Assembly: GCA_947374485.1 (NCBI GenBank)
Contig: CANCCF010000072.1
Location: 1 to 17,651 of the forward strand
Direction of reading: 5' to 3'
Origin: Comamonadaceae bacterium
GTDB lineage: Bacteria > Pseudomonadota > Gammaproteobacteria > Burkholderiales > Burkholderiaceae_C
DNA: 17,651 nucleotides
Position 1 is the stretch's first letter. Every line of letters starts with the position of its first letter. Below the pieces are notes generated by a model. The model was not told where the DNA came from. It did no database searches and saw nothing but the letters and a program-made list of their open reading frames with translations. Shown here in pieces: positions 6,735 to 12,750 of this stretch. Position numbers and translations under genes: made by a program.

Positions 6735-8918
6735 TCACGCCGACACCACCTGGCTGTCGGCACCGGTAATGAGCTCGCCCAGCGACGCCACATCCAGAAT
6801 CAGCGCCACATCGCCATTGCCCAGGATGCTGGAGCCCGATATACCGCGCAGGGTGCGAAACAGCCGCCCCAGCGGCTTGATGACGGTCTGGTTCTGGCCC
6901 AAGAGCACCTCGACCTCGATACCGTATTTGCCGCGCGGCGAATGCACCACCACCACGCTCACGCGCGGCGGCAGCTCGGACTCGACCGCGTACAGCGTGC
7001 GCAGGCGCACCACCGGCAGGGTGGCGCCGCGCAGCTCCACGCAATGGCGCCCGCGCTCGTCGATGCGCACGTTGTCGCCACCGGACTCGATCACCTCCAC
7101 CACCGACTCCAGCGGCAGCACAAAGGTGGAGCGGCCCACGCCGACCATGAAGCCGTCGATGATGGCCAGGGTCAGCGGCAGGCGGATGTCCACCTGCAGC
7201 CCTTTGCCAGGGTTGCTGTTCAGACGCAGGCTGCCGCGCAGCGCCTCGATGTTGCGGCGGACCACGTCCATGCCCACACCGCGCCCCGACAGGTTGGTGA
7301 CCTGCTCGGCGGTGGAAAAGCCGGGCTCGAAAATCAGCATGTTGATTTCGTCGTCGGGCGGCACCACGCCAGGCTCGACCAGGCCGCGGTTCCAGGCGCG
7401 CTGTAGCACACGCTCGCGGTTGATGCCGCGGCCATCGTCCTCGATGCGGATCAGGATGGCGCCGGTCTCATGGCGCGCACTGAGCACCAGCTTGCCCGCG
7501 GCGGGCTTGCCTGCGGCAATGCGTTCCTGCGGTGGCTCCAGGCCGTGGTCGAGCGAGTTGCGTACCAGGTGCATCAGCGGGTCGGCAATTTTTTCGACCA
7601 TGGACTTGTCGAGCTCGGCGTCACCCCCCATGATCTCGAAGGCCACTTCCTTGCCCAGGCTGGAAGCGGTATCGCGCACCACGCGGCGAAAGCGGCTGAA
7701 GGTCTCACCCACCGGCACCATGCGCAAGCCCAGGGTGCCGTTGCGGATCTCTTCGATCAGGCCGTTCATGTGCAGGTTGGCCTCGATCAGCGCCTCGCTG
7801 TGGGTGGCCCGCGCCAGGAGCGTGGCGCCCGCGCCGGCGATTACCAGCTCGCCGAGCAGGTTGATGACGGCATCGAGCCGGTCGGCCTGCACGCGGATGT
7901 AGCGCTCCTCGGCGGGTGCGGCCTCGCGCATTTTTTGCTGCTTGCCCAGCGCTGCGGCCACCACCTCGGGGGCCACGCCCGCCTGCGATTCGAGCAGGTC
8001 GCCAATTTTGGCCTTGGACACGGCCGGCATGCCGCGGCTGGCCTCCTGGGTGCTGAGCACCTGGCTGAGCTTGTCCTGGGTGACGGCACCCACCGACACC
8101 AGCATGTCACCCAGGCGCGGCGTGCCGGGCATGTCCTCGATGGCACGGGCGAGCTTCTGGTCCGGCGTTTCGGGCGCCACCACGTCGAGCTCGCAGTCGT
8201 CGATCACAAAGCTGAAGGCGCCTTCGATGTCGTCACGGCTGGCGCTGGTGCGCAGCTCCATGACAAAGCCCAGGTAGCAGCTCTCCGGATTCAGGTTGAC
8301 CAGCGGCGGCACGCCGTCGGTGCCGCAGCGCACCGAGACCACTTCGCCCATGCCGCCCAGGTAGCGTGCCACTGACAGCGGGTCCATGCCATTGCGAAAG
8401 GTCTCCAGGCCAAAGCGGGCGGATATGGTCCACACGCCCGAGACGGAAGCGCCCTTGCTGTCTGCCACGGCCGCTGCAGCCTCGGCCACGGGTGCGGCCA
8501 CGGCGCCACCTTCGGTGATGGCGCGCAGCTGGATCACCAGATCGGCGCGCAGGTCTTTTTGCTCTGCGGTGTCTGCGCCCTCGTCGGCCGCCGTGTCCAC
8601 CAGGAACTTGATCTGGTCGTTGCATTGCAGCAGCAGGGTGCTGATGGCGGGGGTCAGCGCCACATCGCCGTCGCGCATCTTGTCGAGCAAGGTTTCCACG
8701 TGGTGGGTGAACTCCACCACCCGGTTCAGGCCGAAGATGCCGGCCGAGCCCTTGACGGTGTGGGCGCAGCGAAACAGCGAATCCAGCAGCTCGCGGTTGT
8801 CGGGCTGCTCTTCGAGTTCGAGCAACAAGGTCTCGATGGCCTCGATCTGCTCGGCGGCCTCGCTGATGAAGGCCGGCATGGCCTGCGCGATAAAGTCCAG
8901 GTCGGCATCCAGGCTCAT
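6735..8918 (-). CDS. cheA: CheA: chemotaxis histidine kinase with MshEN-like linker motifs
   Basis: CheA autophosphorylates in response to receptors and passes phosphate to CheY and CheB. The 727-residue protein has an N-terminal HPt domain (about 5-115) with phospho-acceptor His53 in CAHTVKGSAG. The usual P2 domain is replaced by a different domain (about 162-248), with FRNGMDPLSVARYLGG and ESCYLGF...DDCEL. Then come two tandem repeats (268-291 and 304-327) of RLGDMLVSVGAVTQDKLSQV type. The dimerisation helices are at about 340-415. The kinase domain has the N box LVRNSLDHGLEPP (451-463), G1 DDGRGI (494-499), F box FEPGFSTAEQV and G2 GRGVGMDVV (545-553). The CheW-like P5 domain is at about 582-720. 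The start at 8918 is set by GGAGGGG 7 nt upstream and by ATGA overlap with the STAS gene; an ATG 16 codons earlier has neither. Confidence 0.96.
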   Translation of the reverse strand: MSLDADLDFIAQAMPAFISEAAEQIEAIETLLLELEEQPDNRELLDSLFRCAHTVKGSAGIFGLNRVVEFTHHVETLLDKMRDGDVALTPAISTLLLQCNDQIKFLVDTAADEGADTAEQKDLRADLVIQLRAITEGGAVAAPVAEAAAAVADSKGASVSGVWTISARFGLETFRNGMDPLSVARYLGGMGEVVSVRCGTDGVPPLVNLNPESCYLGFVMELRTSASRDDIEGAFSFVIDDCELDVVAPETPDQKLARAIEDMPGTPRLGDMLVSVGAVTQDKLSQVLSTQEASRGMPAVSKAKIGDLLESQAGVAPEVVAAALGKQQKMREAAPAEERYIRVQADRLDAVINLLGELVIAGAGATLLARATHSEALIEANLHMNGLIEEIRNGTLGLRMVPVGETFSRFRRVVRDTASSLGKEVAFEIMGGDAELDKSMVEKIADPLMHLVRNSLDHGLEPPQERIAAGKPAAGKLVLSARHETGAILIRIEDDGRGINRERVLQRAWNRGLVEPGVVPPDDEINMLIFEPGFSTAEQVTNLSGRGVGMDVVRRNIEALRGSLRLNSNPGKGLQVDIRLPLTLAIIDGFMVGVGRSTFVLPLESVVEVIESGGDNVRIDERGRHCVELRGATLPVVRLRTLYAVESELPPRVSVVVVHSPRGKYGIEVEVLLGQNQTVIKPLGRLFRTLRGISGSSILGNGDVALILDVASLGELITGADSQVVSA

Positions 8919-9223
8919 GCGGCAGCCCCTCCAGGTGCGGTTTTCAGGTGGCGGGGGTCCAGCCAATCGGTCAGGCCAATCGTGCGGCAGGCCTCCGTGA
9001 ACGCCGCGCTGGCCTCCACCAGGCGCCAGGGTGTCTCGCCGTTGGACAGCGCCGCCAGCAGTTGCAGGCCCGAGCCGTCCACCTCGGCCACATCGCGTGC
9101 AGAAACTTCCAGAAAGTCGCGCCCCTTGGCCGTCTGCCCGGCCACCCAGGCCAGCAAGGTGTCACGGGTTTCCAGCGCACTGTAGATATTCAGCTCGGCT
9201 GGCAATTCAAAGCGTTCAACCAT
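8915..9223 (-). CDS. STAS-domain protein (anti-sigma factor antagonist-like)
   Basis: This small 102-residue protein fills one STAS domain. ELPAELNIYSALETRDTLLA at the start and the conserved helix-cap block AEVDGSGLQLLAALS (46-60) mark the fold. Ser51 sits where SpoIIAA-type antagonists are phosphorylated by a cognate anti-sigma kinase. WRLVEASAAFTEACRTIGLTDWL is the C-terminal half. No other domain is present. I chose ATG 9223, which has GGGAG a few bases upstream; the upstream ATG at 9340 would overlap cheY and adds low-complexity sequence. The stop overlaps cheA (ATGA), so it is made with CheA. Similar STAS proteins are known in some chemosensory clusters. Whether it binds CheA, a phosphatase or an anti-sigma factor cannot be seen here, as no HPK7/RsbW-type kinase is in the window. 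Confidence 0.88.
   Translation of the reverse strand: MVERFELPAELNIYSALETRDTLLAWVAGQTAKGRDFLEVSARDVAEVDGSGLQLLAALSNGETPWRLVEASAAFTEACRTIGLTDWLDPRHLKTAPGGAAA
8926..8932 (-). promoter_or_regulatory. Strong ribosome binding site fixing the cheA start
   Basis: The minus strand reads GGAGGGG seven bases before ATG 8918-8916, inside the 3' end of the STAS gene. It selects this ATG over the in-frame ATG at 8966. Confidence 0.75.
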
Positions 9224-9245
9224 TGTCTCTCCCTGACCGAGTGAA

Positions 9246-9261
9246 GGGCCGCGGGCGGCCC
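9246..9261. other. Perfect GC inverted repeat between cheY and the STAS gene
   Basis: GGGCCGC (9246-9252) and GCGGCCC (9255-9261) form a 7-bp perfect inverted repeat with a 2-base spacer. It is in the 70-base gap between the cheY stop and the STAS start. There is no T tract. It could be an RNA stabiliser or weak attenuator that lets cheY be expressed above the downstream genes; this is inference. Confidence 0.4.
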
Positions 9262-9293
9262 GTTGATTTAAGGCTGGCGCAGTTCGCCGCCCA

Positions 9294-9659
9294 TCAGGTG
9301 CACAGCTTGGAGACCGCGTTGACCAGCTGCGTGGGTGCAAAGGGCTTGACCATCCAGGCCTTGGCGCCTGCGGCCTTGCCCTGCTCCTTCTTCTCTTCCT
9401 GGCTTTCGGTGGTGAGCATCAGAATGGGCAGAAACTTGTAGGCCGGCAGCGCCTTGGCGGCCTTGACGAATTCAATGCCGTTCATGATGGGCATGTTCAC
9501 ATCGCACACCACCATGTTGATCTGGCGTCCATCCAGCAGGGCCAGCGCAGCCTGGCCGTCACCCGCCTCCAGTACGGCGTAGCCCGCACCGGTCAGCGCC
9601 ATCTTCACCACCTGGCGCAGGCTCGCGGAATCGTCAATCACCAATATCGTCTTTGCCAT
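9294..9659 (-). CDS. cheY: CheY-like single-domain response regulator
   Basis: This 121-residue protein is a lone receiver domain that carries the output of CheA. Conserved residues are D9/D10 (VIDDSAS), phospho-acceptor D53 (VVCDVNMPIMNG), T83 (LTTES) and K105 (MVKPF). Length equals CheY. The RBS AAGAGG precedes ATG 9659 by a few bases, 9 nt after the stop of the CheZ-like gene. With no flagellar genes nearby, its target (flagellar switch, pilus motor or other) cannot be told. Confidence 0.94.
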   Translation of the reverse strand: MAKTILVIDDSASLRQVVKMALTGAGYAVLEAGDGQAALALLDGRQINMVVCDVNMPIMNGIEFVKAAKALPAYKFLPILMLTTESQEEKKEQGKAAGAKAWMVKPFAPTQLVNAVSKLCT

Positions 9660-9668
9660 TTCAACCTC

Positions 9669-10319
9669 TTAGAAAAATGTAGTTTCCTGGTCCGCACCAG
9701 CGCCATCATTGGCTGTACCGGCATGGCTTTGGCGCTGGTCGGACATGGCGTACTGGGTCTCCAGCCGCGCCAGCCAGGCCTGCAAGTCCGGGCTGTCGGG
9801 GCTCTGCCCGTCCACCACCGCCTGCAGGCGCGCCATGTCCGCCTCCAGCATGGCGATTTGCTGGCTGATGCGGTCCTGGTACTGGAATGCGATGTACATG
9901 CGCTCCACCTGTGCGGCCACCAGCTGCGTCTCCTGCGACAGCGGCTGGCTGAATTGCTCGATGGTGCCCACCGCGTGCCGCACCAGCGCCAGCACGGCAG
10001 CAATCGCGTCGGCACCGCCTGCGGGCAGTTGCGCGTGGTTCAACAGAGGGGCCAAGGTCCGTTCGCAGGCCTGCGCCAGACCGGCAATGGAGGGATCGCC
10101 CTGGTTCAGCGCCTCGGCAATGTGCTGGGACTGGCGCTCGGCCAGTTGCACATGCGGCGTGATGTTGGAGAAGGCCTGCATCATCTCCGAGACCGCGGTC
10201 TCGGACTGGCTGCGCGAGGTGGCCAGGTGGCGCGACCACACCGGCAGCAGACCGGCGCACAGTGCGACCAGGGTTTGTGCTGCGTGGGTGCTGGCAGCGG
10301 TGTCAGAGTGTGTGTGCAT
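9669..10319 (-). CDS. Putative CheZ-like CheY phosphatase / chemotaxis-associated helical protein
   Basis: This predicted helical protein of 216 residues lies directly upstream of cheY. I recognise no exact named family. It contains QYQDRISQQI (146-155), in which D149 and Q153 have the Asp-x3-Gln spacing of the catalytic CheZ pair (D143/Q147 in E. coli). It ends in a flexible, Ala/Gly/Asp-rich tail and the aromatic sequence ETTFF, reminiscent of the CheZ C-terminal CheY-binding peptide. The N-terminal part (LLPVWSRHLATSRSQSETAV) is typical of uncharacterised chemotaxis-associated proteins of beta- and gammaproteobacteria. A role in removing phosphate from CheY-P is therefore inferred. I chose ATG 10319; a TTG at 10358 lies inside the pgk terminator and has no ribosome binding site. 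It is the first gene of the operon. Confidence 0.7.
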   Translation of the reverse strand: MHTHSDTAASTHAAQTLVALCAGLLPVWSRHLATSRSQSETAVSEMMQAFSNITPHVQLAERQSQHIAEALNQGDPSIAGLAQACERTLAPLLNHAQLPAGGADAIAAVLALVRHAVGTIEQFSQPLSQETQLVAAQVERMYIAFQYQDRISQQIAMLEADMARLQAVVDGQSPDSPDLQAWLARLETQYAMSDQRQSHAGTANDGAGADQETTFF

Positions 10320-10357
10320 CCGGGTGGACAAGGTATTTTTGGTCCATGGTAGCGCCA

Positions 10358-10391
10358 AAAACAGGGGCCAGCGAAAACTGGCCCCTGTTTT
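10358..10391. terminator. Rho-independent terminator of pgk (bidirectional shape)
   Basis: AAAACAGGGGCCAG (10358-10371) and CTGGCCCCTGTTTT (10378-10391) form a perfect 14-bp inverted repeat with a 6-base loop. On the minus strand the stem is followed by a run of five T bases, suiting transcripts leaving pgk, whose stop is at 10401. Only 38 bases separate it from the first gene of the chemosensory operon, so that operon either has a promoter overlapping the hairpin or depends partly on read-through. Confidence 0.85.
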
Positions 10392-10400
10392 ATCTCTTCT

Positions 10401-11594
10401 TTATTCGGCGGCGCGGCGGCTGAGGATCTCGAAAGCCGGCAGCGTCTTGCCTTCAAGCACCTCCAGAAAGGCGCCGCCGCCGGTGGAGATGTAGCCAATC
10501 TGCTTTTCAATGCCGTACTTGGCTATTGCCGCCAGGGTGTCGCCGCCGCCTGCAATGGAGAAGGCGCTGGACTGGGCAATTGCCTCGGCAATGGTGCGTG
10601 TGCCGTGCTCGAACGCCGCAAACTCGAACACGCCCACCGGACCATTCCAGACAATGGTGCCCGCCTGTTTGAGCTGGGCGGCCAGTGCCGCTGCAGTTTG
10701 CGGGCCGATGTCCAGGATCAGGTCATCGTCCTGCACCTCGGTGGCCCGCTTGGTGACCGCCGGTGCATTGGCGGCAAAGGTCTTGGCCGTCACCACATCG
10801 GTGGGGATGGGCACGGCCGCGCCGCGTGCGCGCATGGCCTCAATCACGGCGCTGGCCTGGTCGAGCAGGTCGGGTTCGGCCAGGCTCTTGCCGATGTTCA
10901 GGCCCGCGGCCAGCATGAAGGTATTGGCAATGCCGCCACCCACAATCAACTGGTCCACATTGGCGGCCAGGCTTTTCAGGATGGTGAGTTTGGTGGAGAC
11001 TTTGCTGCCGGCCACGATGGCAACCAAGGGCCGCCTGGGCGCCAACAGGGCCTTGCTGATGGCGTCCATCTCGGCGGCCAGCAAGGGGCCTGCGCAGGCG
11101 ATGGGCGCGTACTGCGCAATGCCGTAGGTGCTGGCCTCGGCGCGGTGCGCGGTACCAAAGGCGTCGTGCACGAACACATCGCACAGAGCGGCCATTTTGC
11201 GGGCCAGGGCCTCGTCGTTTTTCTTTTCGCCCTTGTTGACGCGGCAGTTTTCCAGCATCACCAGGTGGCCGGGCGCGACGCTCACGCCGTCCACCCAGTC
11301 GGCCACCAGCGGCACCGCAAAACCCAGCAGCTCGCCCAGGCGTTTGGCCACGGGTGCGAGCGAGTCTTCGGGCTTGAACGCACCTTCGGTGGGGCGGCCC
11401 AGATGCGAGGTGACCATGACCGCGGCACCGGCCTTGAGCGCCATCTGGATGCAGGGGACGCTGGCGCGAATGCGCGTGTCTTCGGTGATCGCGCCTGCAT
11501 CGTCCTGCGGCACGTTCAGGTCGGCGCGGATGAAGACGCGTTTGCCGGCAACGGCTCCTTGGGCACACAGGTCGGAAAAGCGGATGACTTTCAT
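10401..11594 (-). CDS. pgk: Phosphoglycerate kinase
   Basis: Pgk interconverts 1,3-bisphosphoglycerate plus ADP and 3-phosphoglycerate plus ATP in glycolysis, gluconeogenesis and the Calvin cycle. The 397-residue protein has the standard length and motifs: FIRADLNVP (21-29), SHLGRP (63-68), ENCRVNKGE (about 115-123), HDAFGTAHRAEAST (about 143-156), VAGSKVSTK (about 194-202), GGGIANTF (about 218-225), WNGPVGVFE (about 315-323) and the nucleotide-binding AGGGDT near residue 350. The ATG at 11594 has GAAGG about 8 nt upstream. It has its own terminator. It stands between two unrelated operons on the same strand and is probably transcribed alone. Confidence 0.98.
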   Translation of the reverse strand: MKVIRFSDLCAQGAVAGKRVFIRADLNVPQDDAGAITEDTRIRASVPCIQMALKAGAAVMVTSHLGRPTEGAFKPEDSLAPVAKRLGELLGFAVPLVADWVDGVSVAPGHLVMLENCRVNKGEKKNDEALARKMAALCDVFVHDAFGTAHRAEASTYGIAQYAPIACAGPLLAAEMDAISKALLAPRRPLVAIVAGSKVSTKLTILKSLAANVDQLIVGGGIANTFMLAAGLNIGKSLAEPDLLDQASAVIEAMRARGAAVPIPTDVVTAKTFAANAPAVTKRATEVQDDDLILDIGPQTAAALAAQLKQAGTIVWNGPVGVFEFAAFEHGTRTIAEAIAQSSAFSIAGGGDTLAAIAKYGIEKQIGYISTGGGAFLEVLEGKTLPAFEILSRRAAE

Positions 11595-11631
11595 GGTAGC
11601 ACCTTCAGGTTGGATACGAATCGATGCCGCG

Positions 11632-11637
11632 ATTGTA
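11632..11637 (-). promoter_or_regulatory. Possible -10 element for pgk
   Basis: The minus strand reads TACAAT 37 bases before the pgk ATG, with 7 bases separating it from the azlD stop. No convincing -35 hexamer lies at 16-18 bases (CGGCCT at 17), so this is weak. Confidence 0.25.
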
Positions 11638-11644
11638 GAAGCGC

Positions 11645-12004
11645 CTACCAGCCCAGGCCGATATGCAGTGGCAGATAAAGCGCCATGCCCGCCACGATGG
11701 TGCCCAGCACCGAGTGGCCACTGCCCCGGCGCGCGAAGTAATACAGGATGCCAGCGGCCAGCCCGAACACGCGCGCATCCTCCAGTGTGTGAATCACATG
11801 GCCCTGGCTCATGGCAATTTCAGGAGCGATGACGGCGCCCAGGGCGGCAATGGGCGCGTACTGCAGGCCGCGCTGGGCCCAGCCGGGCAGCACCCAGGGC
11901 TTGCTGGACAAAAAGAAAAAACAGCGCGCCAGCACCGTGGCGCAGGCGAGCGCCGCAATGGTGAGCATGTGCTCCAGGTTGATGCCATTCATCAGCGCGG
12001 CCAT
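11645..12004 (-). CDS. azlD: AzlD: small subunit of AzlCD-type amino-acid exporter
   Basis: AzlD is the small membrane partner of AzlC; together they are linked to branched-chain amino-acid export. The 119-residue product is very hydrophobic, with several membrane segments: about 14-32 (MLTIAALACATVLARCFFF), about 50-65, about 80-91 and about 97-116. The pattern and size fit AzlD (usually around 100-110 residues). It starts at ATG 12004, two bases after the azlC stop, so translation is coupled. The frame remains open upstream into azlC, but that extension reads as out-of-frame azlC sequence and is excluded. Confidence 0.85.
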   Translation of the reverse strand: MAALMNGINLEHMLTIAALACATVLARCFFFLSSKPWVLPGWAQRGLQYAPIAALGAVIAPEIAMSQGHVIHTLEDARVFGLAAGILYYFARRGSGHSVLGTIVAGMALYLPLHIGLGW

Positions 12005-12006
12005 GC

Positions 12007-12750
12007 TCAGTGCCCCGCCCGTTGGCTGGGCGGCCGGCCCCAGGGCGCGCGCTCGAGCATCAGGCACAGGCTGACCGCGGCGGCAATGGCCACCAGAATG
12101 TTCAACTTCAAAGGCAGGGCAAAGGTCGCCACACCGGCACAGCCTGCCACGCCCACCGCCACCCAACGCAGGCGGCTGGTCAGCATGGAGCAGGTCATGC
12201 CCACCAGCGCCAGAATGCCGGCAAAGCCCAGGCCCCAGGCGGTGGGAATCCAGCTGGCCAGCACCACGCCCAGGAGGCTGCTGCTGGTCCAGGTAAACCA
12301 GTTGATGCTGCCGTTGCCCATCAGGTAGGCCACTTGCGCCAGACGCCCGGCCTCGTCCTGGGCAGGCTCGGGGTGGTGCTGGATGAACAGCACATAGGTC
12401 AGGTCTCCGGTCACGTAGCCCGCCAGCAGGCGCAGGCGCAGGGGCAGGTGCATGACAAAGGGGCGCATGTGGGCGCTGAACACCACAAATCGCAGGTTCA
12501 CGCAAAAGGCCGTGGCCAGTATCACCCACACCGGCGCACCGCCCAGCATCAGCGGAATGGCGGCCAGTTGCGCGCTGCCGGCAAAAACGGTCAGGGCCAT
12601 GAACAGGGCTTCCACCGTGCCCATACCGCTTTTGACCATGGCCACGCCGGTCATCAGGCCCCAGGCCGCAATGCCGGGGGCGACAGTCGCCATTTCAACA
12701 AAGCCGTGGCGGAATTCCGGGTGGCGCCAGAGCGTGCGCAGATGGGCCAT
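12007..12750 (-). CDS. azlC: AzlC: branched-chain amino-acid exporter large subunit
   Basis: AzlC is the large integral-membrane subunit of the exporter (the BrnF/YgaZ family). The 247-residue protein carries the family signature near the N-terminus: GFVEMATVAPGIAAWGL..GVAM (about 16-38), then ALTVFAGSAQLAAI (about 53-66) and AFCVNLRFVVFSAHMRPF (about 83-100). GNGSINWFTW (about 145-154) and several hydrophobic helices follow. Start: ATG 12750 shares one base with the fmt stop (TGATG). A longer frame upstream is out-of-frame fmt sequence. The operon placement behind fmt is a lineage feature rather than a functional clue; the substrate is inferred from the family. Confidence 0.9.
   Translation of the reverse strand: MAHLRTLWRHPEFRHGFVEMATVAPGIAAWGLMTGVAMVKSGMGTVEALFMALTVFAGSAQLAAIPLMLGGAPVWVILATAFCVNLRFVVFSAHMRPFVMHLPLRLRLLAGYVTGDLTYVLFIQHHPEPAQDEAGRLAQVAYLMGNGSINWFTWTSSSLLGVVLASWIPTAWGLGFAGILALVGMTCSMLTSRLRWVAVGVAGCAGVATFALPLKLNILVAIAAAVSLCLMLERAPWGRPPSQRAGH

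Noticed and set aside
3748..7902. A 1384-codon open frame on the + strand, antisense to the receptor, cheW and cheA
   Set aside because: The minus strand encodes clear receptor, CheW and CheA proteins there. The + strand reading has no recognisable domain and has the His/Gly/Arg/Ala-rich composition of antisense frames in high-GC DNA.
8915..9340. Upstream ATG for the STAS gene at 9340
   Set aside because: It would overlap the end of cheY and add 39 residues of low-quality sequence; ATG 9223 has a ribosome binding site and gives a complete STAS domain.
10320..10358. TTG start at 10358 for the CheZ-like gene
   Set aside because: The codon lies in the terminator hairpin, has no ribosome binding site, and adds 13 residues without similarity to the rest.
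11645..12529. A longer azlD frame extending upstream through azlC
   Set aside because: The extension is the out-of-frame shadow of azlC, Pro/Arg/Gly-rich and not membrane-like; the true start is ATG 12004.
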